Of a stretch of DNA of 64,000 nucleotides, positions 31,085-42,404 are shown one piece after another. The DNA is taken from positions 31,782,722 through 31,846,721 of the forward strand of contig OX291550.1 of the NCBI GenBank assembly GCA_946406115.1, given 5' to 3'. A program made the position numbers and the translations under genes. Within the stretch, counting starts at the first letter, position 1, and each line of letters opens with the position of its first letter. The notes below the pieces were generated by a model that was not told the origin of the DNA, did no database searches, and was given only the letters and a program-made list of their open reading frames with translations. This DNA is from Apoda limacodes (Eukaryota; Arthropoda; Insecta; Lepidoptera; Limacodidae).

Positions 31085-32915
31085 TTCTAGTCTTAGATAA
31101 TTTAAGAAACCGATCAATTATTTACAGTGATTCTCTCACCACGTTGACATTGGCGAAATACTGTTCCTTTAAAGCACAATAAAGGCCACAAAGCGAAAAT
31201 AATAATAATAATAATAAAGAGTTTTTGTATGATGTTAACACAAATTTGACTAATATAGGTAATAGCTTAGCCATGGATACTCTGCATAAATTAAATACAA
31301 CAGATGGCCACCTTGCCCCAAATGTTAAAATCAAAGATACTCCTAATGATTCTTTCGTTATTCATGAAGTAGATGACATGGAAGAAGCTGTATACTTAAG
31401 AGTCTCAAACAAACGAGCTCATCCGGTTGGAATAATATTTCGACTAAAATTGTAAAAGATAATAATAGAATATTGTCAAAACTCATAGCTCATCTGTGCA
31501 GTCTTAGTTTTAATACAGGCTGTTTTCCTAATATATTTAAAAAAGCTATTGTTGTACCAATTTTTAAGTCTGATGAGAAAAACCAAGCAACAAATTATAA
31601 GCCTATATCTTTACGCAAATGTTTATCAAAAATATTAGAGAAAATATTTTAGAATAGACTCCTAGGGTTTCTAGGAAAATTTCATCTAGGAAAATACAAA
31701 CTAATTTCAGATAACCATTTGGATTACGTAAAGGCAGATCAACAGACGATTCTGTTCTACAGTTAACATCTTACATAGTAGATAAACTTGAAGCAAGAGA
31801 AAAGTGTCTCGGTATCTTTTTAGACCTCCAAAAAAGGCCTTTGATACAGTTTCGGTACCTATCTTACTAGCGCATTTAAATAAACTTAGTATCAGAGGCA
31901 CTCCACTTATGTGGTTTAAAGACCACTTTCAACAACAAAGAGACATGTTTATATGGGTTACCACAAGGCAGCAAGCTTGGCCCAACATTATTCTTAGTTT
32001 ATATTAATCAAATGTGCAAAATGGACATTAATAGTGCAGCGATACAAATGGTTGCTGACGACACAGTTCTGCTATTTAGTGACAAGATCTTGGCACATTT
32101 GAATAAACTTGCTGAAGAAGATATGAAAATGGCTAGAAGGCAGCCTTCTATCCCTTAATACAAATAAAACTGAGTTCATGAGCTGCAGCAACACACACAA
32201 AAGCTGGCAAACCTGCAAGTACAATAACTTTACCTGGTCTTACATTTCCATGCAACAGAAGTAAGTCAAATAAGGATAACTGTAACTGTCAATTTCTACA
32301 ATAAGTCAATAACATTAAATAGGTACTTGGGCGTAATCATTGACGACAGGCTCTATTGGGGACCTCAAATTGAAGCTGTTAGCAAAAGGATAAGATAATT
32401 AATCTTGTATTTAAAAGTCTCAGGAATGTTCTTGATTTGTTTTCTCTTCTCTATGTATACAAAGCACTATGTGAGTCAATACTAACTTACTGTATTAGTT
32501 CATGGGGAGGTGCTACTAAGACGCACATGATAGAAGTTGAAAGAGCACAGCGAGCGTTGCACAAAGTCATAAAGCGTGTGCCTTATAAATATCCTACCAG
32601 TAAATTGTATAGTGAGTGTAATGTACTTAACATTAGGAAATGTTATATTTTCCAATCTCTTTTTGCAGATACCATCGCGAAGTTGTTCCTAAACTTCTAG
32701 ACAAATAAAAGACTACATCGCTATCCGGTTCCCAAATAAAGGAGTACCTTTGCCAGAAGACATTATGATTATAATGCTTCATTTTGTATACACACAATTA
32801 AATTCCAAAATGAAAACGAGACACTGCAACAATCATAATATAAAATCTATCATACGTAACTGGCTTTCTGATCTCAACTACGATTTGACAGAGAATCTTT
32901 TTATTCATTTAAGTT
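31085..32915 (+). pseudogene. RT relic of another non-LTR element
   Basis: The 5' piece includes SIIYSDSLTTLTLAKYC. RT pieces: KAIVVPIFKSDEKN, YKPISLRKCLSKILEKI, QKAFDTVSVPILLAHLNK, MVADDTVLLFSDK (catalytic VADD), YLGVIIDDRLYWG, SISSWG-like thumb (ESILTYCISSWGGATKT) and a C-terminus ending near 32915. Frames change repeatedly. Family probably CR1/Jockey; not resolved. Confidence 0.65.
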
Positions 32916-33245
32916 AGTGATATGCAAACAGCTTACCAACACAACACATCACATAAAACTACACAATACAACAGATTATATAATACTATACTAGTACCAT
33001 CATATTAACCACGCGAAGTATAATTTATACACTACCCACATATTATTATGCCTACATTCACTATATTTACTATGCCTTTCGGTTTTGCTTTGGTTTGTAA
33101 CTTTGTTTTTGTTTCTTTTTTTTCTTTACTGTGTTTTGCCATGTTTTTCAAACTTAAATATAAATAATTATTAAATTCAAATACCTACTTACTACAAATA
33201 ATATTGTATTACACTTAGACTAAGTACTTTTTTAGTAAAATGTAA
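32916..33245. other. AT-rich spacer
   Basis: Nothing recognisable; could be the 3' UTR of the preceding relic or the 5' UTR of the next element. Confidence 0.4.
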
Positions 33246-34037
33246 ATGTAAAAGAAGTAATTCCTAAATCTTGTGTGATCGACGAAGAAAAGACTGTTGC
33301 ACTTACTAGCACTCCTAAGCCTACTTCTGAGGCAGCACAATTAGTCTTACAAATGAAGCTATTGCGTGAAGAGATTGTGGACTTCAGGGGAGAATAGTCC
33401 AAAGTTAGAGCTAGTTTCAGGCTGTGAAGAGCGTCTCAGCACTTTAGAAATACGAAAGGACAGGCTCGAGCAAAAAGGCTCCTCAGGCTCTGAGTGCAAT
33501 CAACAGATGAATGCGTTAATGACCACAGTGACAAAACTACACGCAGAGTTCGTGGACAGGGACCAAGATTTCTTGTTGAACGATGTTGAGGTGGCAAATA
33601 TGCCGGAAGATAAAGGAGGGAATTCAACTCGTTTGGTAACTCTCGTGGCAAGCAAACTCAGCTTTCGTTTAGAGGAGCATGACATTGTAAGCGCAGTGCG
33701 AGTAGGCCCTCAAAGAACTGGTGAGAACGTCGGAGACAATAGCACAGGTAGAGTAAGACCTCGCTCGCTGGTGGTGCGCCTTACTCGCCGCGCACTTCGT
33801 GACGAATTTTTGCGAAGTGCTCGCGTGCGCCGCGACGTCATAACCGTTGATCTGGGATTGCAACAGGAGCCTAGGAAGTTTTATGATAACGAAAGGTTGA
33901 CGAGACATAACCGGCAGCTATTTAATAAAGTGAGAGATAAGGCACGTCAACAGGGAGGAGGTATATACACGGAATGGGCGCCTATATGCAAGACAAGAGC
34001 AAGGCAAGCCTTCTCACCGTGTACGCACAGAATCTAA
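33246..34037 (+). pseudogene. ORF1 with coiled-coil and baculovirus FP-like C-terminus
   Basis: The N-terminal piece (to about 33400) reads KTVALTSTPKPTSEAAQ and a coiled-coil; a frame change follows. The open part has an RRM-like core (VEVANMPEDKGGN, SLVVRLTRRALRDEFLRSA) and the end YDNERLTRHNRQLFNKVRDK, which resembles the FP25K C-terminal domain found in ORF1 of insect retrotransposons. It would bind element RNA. Confidence 0.68.
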
Positions 34038-34455
34038 AATAGCTAATATTTCTAAGCAACAGCGTGTTAGGTCATAAGATAACTAGTTTCATAAATAGTT
34101 CTTATAATAGTTTAACATATAAACCAGTTATTTTTACTAGTTTTAGAATTGTTTTTCTGTTTCACATTTGTCCTGGGATAAAAGACAATGGAAGATTATT
34201 AAGTTGTAGTATAAAAAAAATATCATTTATTTAAGTTTTACTTTCTAAGGATATGTTACATATTCACATATTTTTTATATTAGCAAACAGTATATTTTAC
34301 AATGGAGTAAATAGTGTAAAAATAGGCACTCCTAATATGTTTAAAAACACTATACTGCAGTTATGCACTAACTCAATGCACAGTTTCCTCTTAATTTTTT
34401 AAAATTTTCAATGGGCCTTTGTTTTTACGTGTGTCACAATCTTATGTAAATTACT
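34038..34455 (+). other. AT-rich spacer between ORF1 and endonuclease
   Basis: No coding signal; presumed decayed inter-ORF sequence of the same element. Confidence 0.4.
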
Positions 34456-34797
34456 AAAATGTATAAATCAAAAAACTTAAAAGTTGGGCCATGACGAGTT
34501 TATAGCAAACATGGAAATTTTGGCATTAGATTTAATAAGTATCAACGAGACGTGGCTTAGGGACGGAGAAGAGAGACGTGCTCCAATAGTGCCAGGATAC
34601 CGATTACGACATATACCACGGCCACAGAATATTAGGGGTGGCAGAGGGGGGGGAGTGGGCTTTTATATTAAAAAAGGTATATACGCGCGTAATTGTGCCC
34701 ATCCAGTTACGGTAAATGTAGAACAAATGTGGATTAGTGTCAAAATTAATACTTTTAAAGTCTTAATTGGCACCGCATACCGACCTCCCTGGTTAAA

Positions 34798-37223
34798 ATA
34801 AAAAAAAATAAAAAAAAAAAAAATCATTTATTTCGACCTTAAAGATCATATTTTGTTAGTCATATATAAGAAAACCCTAGTCTAATGTAGTATTAAGCCG
34901 TGACTTTGAGCATAGTTTTCACATATGCCCAACAGTTTCGCTAAGCCACAGACAGAAGCACTCAGCAACACCATGTCGTCAGCGTAACTGATGTTGCTAA
35001 GACTTACTCCGTCAATGTGACAACCGACATGTGTGCCACTGAGCGCCTCTATGAGGGCATTAACATAAAGGTTGAAGAGCTTAGGGGAGGTTAAGCCTCC
35101 CTGTCTAACTCCGCACTCCAACCTATACGGCTGCGAATAGGTTTCGGACCATCGCACAAAATTGACCTGGTTACGGTACCAATATTTGAAGATTTTGGTT
35201 ACTTCTTCAGGCAGTCCAGTATTTTTCATTTTCTGCCATAGGATATCGTAACTTACCAGGTCAAAAGCTTTACTAAGGTCTAGAAAACAGGCGTAAACAG
35301 GTGTACGTCTAACCGAATAATAGGTTACAGTTTGCTTCAGACATAGTATGGCCGACTCAGTTGACAAACCTGGCCTGAAACCAAACTGATTATCATGTAA
35401 GGTTATATGTTTATCAAGGTGGACACTAAGCAAACTGTCAAAAACCTTCGCAACAACCGTGGCCAGTGAGATAGGCCTGTAGTTGGACTTATCAGACACA
35501 TCCCCAGTTCTATTCTTCACAATTGGAACCACCACAGTTTTCATCAGCGCTGAAGGCAAGTACGAGTGTGCCATGCACAAATTATAAAACATGGCAAGCA
35601 CTCTGGGCAAGTGAGGACCCGCGTACCTTAGGTGTTCAATACTCAAACTGTCATGGTCAGGAGACTTGCCACGGGGCATAGAGGCTATAGCATTATTGAC
35701 CTCCTTTGCAGTAAATCGGATTCCAATCTCCTGACCACGTGTACATTCATCTCTTCCAAGCTGTGATGGTCCCAACGGTGACGTCACCGTAAAATGGTCC
35801 CTGAACATGTCTGCTATAAGACCATGGTCATTAAAACCCTCAACGCTCACTGGTAAGCCAGGTCTACCATTTAATTTATTTGTAGATTTCCAAAAGTTCT
35901 TAAAGTCATTGTTCGAATGCTGCGTAGCCGCAATGTCCATTTTAATTTGCTCGCTGTGGTTTTGACACCAGCGTAAACGTGATTTAAATAAATTGCGACT
36001 ACGCCGCATGTCCTCGAAAACTTCTCCGCTTTTTGGTCTACCCCACCAAACCCACATCAAAAATTTAGATCTGGCCTCCCCATGGGCATTGCGCACATAT
36101 CTGTTCCACCCAACCACCGGCCGCTTCCTATCACGCAATCTTACAGTATTGGATTCCGTTGCAGCTACCGTCAAAATATCTATAATTTCGCCATATAATT
36201 TATCGATAAGTAAAGTGTGATCGGTAGACTCACAAGAACAATCGCTACAAGAACGAAACTCTTCGGGGAAATCGATTGCTCTCAATTTATCATGACATAA
36301 TTTCGTAAATAATGATATCTCCTCCGGTTTTCTATTTCCCCATAGAATCTCGTTTACAACATTATATGTACTAGTATACTTCGGTTTAATAATATCCAAA
36401 TTACATTCAATTATTAAAGGGTAATGGTCAGACCACAACACGTCGTACTTTACACAAACATTCGAAATTGACGCTACCGCAGATTTCGTGGTTACACAGT
36501 GATCTAGCCACCTTTTCGACCCGTGGGCTTCAAATGTGTATGTGCCCGTGCTTATTCCTAAAAACTGTACATCTATACATGACCAGTTTTGTTCGTCACA
36601 GAAACACGTCAACTCTTCATAAAAGCGTTCGTTTGGATGCGCATTAAAGTCGCCGAGGATATAGACACATTCGATATTTATATTATCAATAATAGCACTC
36701 ACCGAACTGAGGCAGTCCGTAAACTCCGTAAGATTTACCAATGTATCCGTCGGCATAAACACGCTGAACACTAGGATAGACCTATCACTCAGCATTATTT
36801 TTATCGCACATATACGCGGATTATCACAGTTTATTACTGACACATTTTGAAACACACTTTTATTCCACAATAACGCTACACCTCCGTAAGGTCGGCCGTA
36901 GACCATTCCCGCCGCCGTGTCCATCGCGGAGGTGCCTGTGCTGCCGAAGCGGTCATCAATCCCGCTAAGAAACTGAATATCGTGTGGGAATAACCACGTT
37001 TCTTGAAGCGCAATAACATCCGATGACTGACACAACTGCCTCACATGGTCAGCTGATCGTTTTATACTCTTACAATTGAAGCTGACAAAACTACATGGCA
37101 GAATTTTATCCATTAACATTTGGGGTAGCGCCGTTCACGGTATTCACTGTACCGATCGTGCCAGAGCTATGGTTGCGCTTAAAGTTAACGAAGCGCCTGA
37201 AAATCACACCCTGGGGCCAATGC
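34798..37223 (-). mobile_element. Non-LTR element inserted into the endonuclease
   Basis: The 5' end is at 37223 and the 3' end at 34798. A short target duplication GTTAAA is seen at 34792-34797 and 37224-37229. Joining the flanks restores the reading PPWLNVNL of the host element. In its own sense strand the tail is T-rich, not A-rich. The RT thumb and C-terminus are missing. Confidence 0.75.
34882..37119 (-). pseudogene. Endonuclease-RT ORF2, thumb and C-terminus missing
   Basis: 745 codons open. Endonuclease: SFVSFNCKSIKRSADHV, ALQETWLFPHD, VYILGDFNAHPNERF, WLDHCVTT, LWSDHYPLII. RT: MPRGKSPDHDSLSIEHLRY, VVVPIVKNRTGDVSD, NYRPISLATVVAKVFD, DNQFGFRPGLSTESA, CFLDLSKAFDLVSYD, GVRQGGLTSPKLFN, catalytic ISYADDMVLLS. 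The frame stops about 25 residues after YADD, so the thumb is missing. The combination GVRQGGLTSP with YADDMVLL is that of CR1/L2-type or related RTs. Confidence 0.82.
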
Positions 37224-37441
37224 GTTAAATGTCAATCTTTTTTTTGACGCTATCACTATGTCAGTGAGTACTTTTGCATGGGTAGTTTACATAATTCTCA
37301 CAGTAGATTTAAATATCAATATCTTAAGCCCTGGAGAAAATAAAACAAAACTATTGCAGGAATGCCTGACGTCGATTAGCCTAAAACAACATATAAACAA
37401 AGCGACGCGTTTCACATTCCACAGTGAAACCTTTATTGATA

Positions 37442-37999
37442 GTTAGTTAGTTAGTTGGACTTATGTTTTCCGCACTTAGCCTCATGATAGGGCCATTGTA
37501 CGTAGGTAACAGGTTCGTTCCATTGGTTACTCATACCATCCCAGCTCCATCCAGAAATCAAGGAGGCATCTGATGTTATTCAGCGCCTCTCTCATGGTTT
37601 GTGGATTCTTAAGGAGCCTTGTCCGTTGGTCGCTTACGCTTTTGAAATGTAAAACCACGTGATGTGTCTCCTCGGGTTCCAAGCAGCCCCTGCATAGAGG
37701 ACTGTCGGTAACGCCGACATTGAAAAGGTGTTTGTTCAGCGGGCAGTGACCTGTTATTATGCCAACTATGTAGCGTAGATTTTTCCTACTTAGTTGTAAC
37801 AGCTTGTGCGACAGACTAGCGTCCAAGGATGTGAGAACATTCTTGGTTTGTCTGCAGTCCGTTTGCTCTGCCCACTGTTTGTTGTGTAGTTGTAAGGTTC
37901 TGTCACATAACCACGGTTTGAATTGTGTAAAAGGTATCGGTACGATTGGTTCGGATCCCAATATTTTAGTGCCCGATCCTCTCTTTGGCAACTGATCTG
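37442..37999 (-). mobile_element. 5'-truncated non-LTR element inserted into the endonuclease
   Basis: 558 bp, minus strand. The tail is a short tetranucleotide repeat at 37442-37455 (GTTA on the plus strand, AACT in sense). A 7-bp target duplication ATTGATA lies at 37435-37441 and 38000-38006. Joining the flanks restores TFIDIICTNAP in the host element. Confidence 0.85.
37527..37991 (-). pseudogene. C-terminal fragment of ORF2 (post-RNase H region)
   Basis: 154 codons without a proper start: PWLCDRTLQLHNKQW, KLLQLSRKNLRYIVGIITG, PLNKHLFNVG, then the Cys/His patch CRGCLEPEETHHVVLHF. This layout is the region after RNase H in Jockey/R1-group ORF2 proteins. The fragment is a dead 5'-truncated copy. 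Confidence 0.7.
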
Positions 38000-38011
38000 A
38001 TTGATATTATT

Positions 38012-38113
38012 TGCACAAATGCTCCTGTACGGCAGGCTAGTATTACACAAATGCTCCTGTACGGCAGGCTAGTATTACACAAATGCTCCTGTACGGCAGG
38101 CTAGTATTACACA
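38012..38113 (+). repeat. 32-bp tandem repeat, three copies
   Basis: CACAAATGCTCC starts at 38014, 38046 and 38078; the copies are identical by eye. The unit lies in endonuclease coding sequence; two extra copies add 64 bp and shift the frame. Confidence 0.93.
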
Positions 38114-38861
38114 TATTTCTGAGCTAGGGAACAAAGCTATAGTGCATATTGAGCTCAGCCTAAAAAAGTGAAACCTACACCGTATCTTTACATTATTTCT
38201 TACAGGCCTCAAAGTAAAGCAACCGTAACACCTTTTTGCCAGTAGAGTTCAGTGATCCAAACAGTATAAATAGAAATAGTCGTTTTTTGAATATACCGGG
38301 GAATAATAAAGTGCATATCTCTACCTTATCTAACTTTGAGTTTCATAGATATTGTAGAGCTACTTTTAAGTTAAGCCTTGTAGATGAAGACTTGGTAATG
38401 AGTGTAATAAAGTCTTCATTCTAATGCTCAGGACACAGACCAAATATCACTGCAGGTGCAGGTAAACATGACTCTACCACAAACTCTGGGTGTCATAACT
38501 AATATAATAAATAAGTCTTTTAACAGCTCTGTATACCCACGCTTGTGGAAGGTAGCAATAGTAAGACCTATTCCTAAACTTCCTAATCCCAGCAGTGAAA
38601 AAGATCTTAGATCAATTAATATTTTGTCATGCATCTCTAAAATATAAAAAAAAAATGTCTGTATACAAGTGCCTAATTTTGTTGAACAAAATAACATTCT
38701 GCCGAAGACTCAGTCAGGTTTCCGAACTGAACACAGTACAACTACGGCACTAATAGATGTGAATGACAATATTTTGTATTCACGACACAACGGGGTAGGT
38801 TCTATATTAGTATTGCTAGATTTTTCACGTGATTTTGACTCCATCAACTCTTCTGTTGTTG

Positions 38862-39025
38862 AGTGGGCCAGACGGTATACCAGCAGTGGTGCTTAAGCAG
38901 TGTGCTCCTGAGTTATGTCCCGTACTTACGCGCCTCTTCGCGCTTTCCTACCACACTAGACAATTTCTGCGACTGCGAATGTGAACCCGGTGCCCAAAAA
39001 AGGCGATAGATCAGATCAGTAGTAG
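38862..39025 (+). pseudogene. Short RT fragment, family B
   Basis: Corresponds to 40353-40526 (SGPDGIPAVV ... PVPKKGDRSD) at roughly 90% identity with a deletion of about 19 bp. Truncated at both ends. Confidence 0.8.
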
Positions 39026-39943
39026 GGAGGTACGGGAACTGGCTCAACTTTGAGGGGCCTCTGAGGGGGTCATTGGGGGTTATTTTAATTCGCGTGTGGA
39101 TCCACTTTATTCGCGGTCTCATTATTTTAATTCGCTTGTGGATCAACTATATTCGCGGTCTCATTATTTTAATTCGCTTGTGGATCAACTATATTCGCGG
39201 TCTCATTATTTTAATTCGCGCTCCTATTAAATCTTTTGAAATGTTCTGCGTGCCGTGTCAACAATGGATTTTAACAACAATAGATAATTCATTATTTAGT
39301 TTGGTTCTTTTAGTTTCTTTTATCTACGTCGTCCTGAGGTTTAATTTTTTGTAAGTCTCTGTGGCTAGCAACGTTTTCCGGTAATAATGGATTGTAATAA
39401 CAATAGATAACGTATTGGTTTCCTTTCTTTGAACTTCAGCTTTAAAATTAAGACGTTGATTTATTTCTTAAATCTAATGGGAGATCCCTGCTAACAGGTT
39501 GATATATGTTTTACTACGAAGAGGCGTCATCTTTAGAAATTTTTTCAATTAAAATTATTTATTTAAGCTCTGTGACAAGCAAATACAGCTACTTACAATG
39601 CCAATGTGGATTGTGATAACAATAGATAACTTATTGTTTGATTTTGAACTTAAGCTTTAAAATTCAGACGGTGATTTATTTCTTACCCTTCATGTGAGGT
39701 CTCGGCTACATTCTGGTGTATAAAGACATGTACAGACATGTATGCTATGATTTTTATAAAAGAAGGTCCAGTAAAATTCATTCTGCTGTCTTATTTGTGA
39801 GTTTCAAAGTAATACCTACAGTGTTTTGTGTTCATATTCCGTCAAATGGAGGTGAGTTTAATTACTTAATTTTCTTTATACCATATGTGTGTTATTGTTT
39901 TATTATTTGATAACGGTATTACATACTAATTAGTTCCTAACCT
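39026..39943. other. Unassigned sequence between the two family B pieces
   Basis: Contains a 42-bp minisatellite and three diverged copies (near 39264, 39387 and 39606) of a module with AACAATAGATAAC and, in the last two, AGCTTTAAAATT and TGATTTATTTCTTA. No coding motif recognised. Confidence 0.55.
39082..39230 (+). repeat. 42-bp minisatellite, about 3.4 copies
   Basis: ATTTTAATTCGC starts at 39082, 39124, 39166 and 39208, exactly 42 bp apart. The phase of 14 codons leaves one frame open across it (ILIRLWINYIRGLI units), but nothing suggests a real protein. Confidence 0.93.
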
Positions 39944-41819
39944 GCGAGTAGCTGCCGGCGTCAAAAAACGACCGTGGTTTAATATGTCTTGCAGAGAAGC
40001 TAAAATTCTTAAGCAAACTGCGTATGAGGCTTGGACCAAGGCTCATTATACTAATGATCCGCATATTTCTGAGTTAAAACGCAAATTAAATGCTGCCTCG
40101 AGGTTCAGTAAGAAAGCAACTGCCAGAGCAAAATTCCAATTCATCGGCAAAATAGGTGGGCAATAAATTCTGGTTGCTTGCTAAAGCTGCCGAGGGGAAC
40201 TTCTGCCAGTCGTCGTTACCACCACTGCGAAAGACCGAATATGAACGACGAAGGCGCTGTACCACCTACTTTACCGTGGTGCGATAAGACCATGCCGGAA
40301 ATCTCCATAACACAGCGAGACGTCCGGCGGGCGTTGCTTTCCCTAGACGTTCATAAGTCGAGTGGGCCCGACGGTATACCAGCAGTGGTGTTTAAGCAGT
40401 GTGCTCCCGAGTTATGTCCTGCACTCACGCGCCTCTTCGCGCTTTCCTACCATACAAGGCAATTTCCGTCTTCATGGAAGACTGCGAATGTGCACCCGGT
40501 GCCCAAAAAGGGCGATAGATCAGATCCATCGAATTACAAGCCTATCGCTATTACTTCTCTCCTCTCCAAGGTTATGGAGCGTGTGATCAACACACAGCTT
40601 TTGAGATACCTAGAAAAACACGACCTGATCAGCGACCGTCAATATGGCTTTCGCCACGGTCGCTCCACTGGTGACCTTCTAGTGTATCTCACACACCGAT
40701 GGGCACTAGTCATTGAGAGTCAGAGGGAGGCATTGGCAGGTAGCCTAGACATAGCGAAGGCGTTCGATCGGGTCTGGCACCGGGGTCTTCTATCGAAGTT
40801 GCCATCTTACGGAGTGCCCAAGGGTTTGTGCAAATGGATGGCTAGCTTTTTGTCCGGCAGACGCATACGAGCCGTTGATGACGGTAATTGCTCTGATAGC
40901 ATGGTTATTAATGCTGGTGTCCCTCAAGGCTCTGTGCTGTCTCCTACGCTGTTTCTACTGCACATCAATGATATGTTGGAGATCAACAACATACATTGCT
41001 GTGCAGATGACAGTACTGGAGACGCTTATTACACGGGCCGTGCAAGCATCCCTTGTTCTGTTGTGAAGGAAAAATGTAAAGAACTTGTGTCTCAAATCGA
41101 GATCGGTCTGTCCAAGGTCTCTGACTGGGGACGGGAAAACTTGGTCCGATTCAACCCTTCAAACACAAGTCTGCGCGTTCACCGCTAAGAAAACCCCATT
41201 CACTGTAGTCCCACAATTCCAGAACACTCTCTTCAAGAGCTTTGGGATCCTTGGTGTTCACATCTCCAGCGATGTTCCGTTCCGAGATCACTTGCTAGTC
41301 AAGGTAAAGCTGGCGTCCAAAAAACTTGGTGTACTCAACAGAGCGAAGCAGTACTTCACGTCGGGGCAAAGGTTGTTACTTTACAAGTCGCAAGTTCGGC
41401 CCCATATGGAGTACTGCTGCCATCTCTGGGCGGGTGCACCCGGATACCAGCTTGGCCCTTTTGACTCGGTTCAACGATGGGCTCTGAGAATTGTCGACGA
41501 TTCCAAACTCACTTGCGGTATCGAGCCCTTAAGTCTGAGGAGAGACTTTGTCTCCCTGTGTGTGTACTACCGCACGTACAATGGGTTGTGTTCTGTGGAA
41601 TTGTTCGAAATGATGCCCACGGCTACTTTATACCATCGCACCGCTCGCCATCGGCAGGGAATTCATTCTCACACTTTAGAACCTAAATGGTCGTGTACAG
41701 TGCGGTTTCAGAGAAACATCCTCCCGCGAAAGCTTAAATTGTGGAATGAGCTCCCTGCCAAGGTTTTCTCCAAGGACTACAGCCTAGAGTATGGAGTTCT
41801 TCAAGAACGAAGTTATTAG
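39944..41819 (+). pseudogene. ORF2 RT of Jockey-like family B, frameshifted
   Basis: Pre-RT linker: VKKRPWFNMSCREAKILK. RT open from 40178: [80 protein letters not shown], and CADDST where YADD is expected. A frameshift near 41150 leads into the thumb (FGILGVHISSDVPFRDHL, YKSQVRPHMEYCCHLWAGAP) and the end LPAKVFSKDYS. The N-terminal endonuclease is absent. Confidence 0.83.
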
Positions 41820-41945
41820 ATTTCTGAAGGGTCGGCAACGCGCGAGTGATACCCTTGCAAGCGTCCATAGGCTTCGGTGACCGCTTACCATCAGGCGGAC
41901 CGTAAGCTTGTCTGCCACATTAGTGGTATAAAAAAAATAAAAAAA
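41820..41945 (+). other. 3' UTR and A-rich tail of family B
   Basis: Contains GCAAGCGTCCATAGGCT and GACCGCTTACCATCAGG; ends in ATAAAAAAAATAAAAAAAA. Confidence 0.75.
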
Positions 41946-42404
41946 ATTATCCTTCTATAGTTTTAATTCTTCTGCAGTAGCCTGGTTTGACAGATATCTC
42001 CGTAACAGATCTCAATTTGTTGAAATTACTATGGAAGATGGTACAAGGAATATATCAACTGTGCAGCCAGTAGACCAAGGTGTACCACAAGGTTCCATTT
42101 TAGGACCCTTGCTCTTCATTATTTATAGTGCAAACATCATTACTTGTTTACAAAATTGCCAATATCATCTATAAACAGATCTGCAAATCTATTCATCTCT
42201 TAGTCCAGAATTTTTTTCATTATCTGTAAAAAACATAAATGAGGACGTAAATAGAGTACAATATAGTCAAATAATAACAGTCTTACATTAAACCCTACTA
42301 AATCAAAAGAAATGATTATGGTCCTCGATACACAGAGTAGACAAGTAGGTCTTACTATGAACACATTAAAAACCAAAGAAATCTATACTAATATTATAAA
42401 GAGG
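41946..42404 (+). pseudogene. RT middle part of the FP-type element
   Basis: Resumes as SFNSSAVAWFDRYLRNRSQF, then DQGVPQGSILGPLLFIIYSA. Stops follow; the catalytic ADD motif is decayed. It continues the piece ending at 38861. Confidence 0.75.

Larger units (their letters stand above)
34456..38861 (+). pseudogene. ORF2 endonuclease to early RT, interrupted twice
   Basis: Segments in order: DLISINETWLRDGEE, VPGYRLRHIPRPQN and GTAYRPPW (34484-34797); after the first insertion NVNLFFDAITMSVSTF, VDLNINIL, SETFID (37224-37441); after the second insertion DIICTNAPVRQASIT (38000 onward, with an expanded 32-bp repeat), ELGNKAIVHIELSLKK; then LWKVAIVRPIPKLPNP, KTQSGFRTEHSTTTAL and LLDFSRDFDSIN up to 38861. 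Many stops. The continuation is at 41946. Confidence 0.72.
38862..41945 (+). mobile_element. Jockey-like element (family B) with partial internal duplication, inserted in the RT
   Basis: Starts abruptly in RT coding sequence (38862-39025), passes through 0.9 kb of unrelated sequence and then restarts as a longer copy of the same family (39944-41945) that ends in a 3' UTR and A-rich tail. The host RT resumes immediately after the tail. No clear target duplication was found. The same 3' UTR recurs at 25639-25745 and 47881-48080. Confidence 0.7.
33246..42404 (+). mobile_element. Old non-LTR element with FP25K-like ORF1, split by three later insertions
   Basis: ORF1 (33246-34037), endonuclease (34456-34797, 37224-37441, 38000-38160), linker and RT start (38160-38861) and RT middle (41946-42404) read in order once three insertions are taken out (34798-37223, 37442-37999, 38862-41945). 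Two insertion points carry short target duplications that rejoin the frame. The thumb is lost at the Helitron-like end that follows. The FP-like ORF1 is typical of a lepidopteran CR1/Jockey-like group; clade unresolved. Confidence 0.78.

Noticed and set aside
33436..33908. Several minus-strand frames over the FP-like ORF1
   Set aside because: They are antisense shadows of a coding region with clear protein motifs on the plus strand.
38012..38113. CRISPR-like array
   Set aside because: The 32-bp units are directly contiguous without spacers and lie in retrotransposon coding sequence of a eukaryote.
38862..41945. Target-site duplication for the family B insertion
   Set aside because: Flanks TTCTGTTGTT and TTATCCTTCTATAG do not match convincingly; probably a small target deletion.
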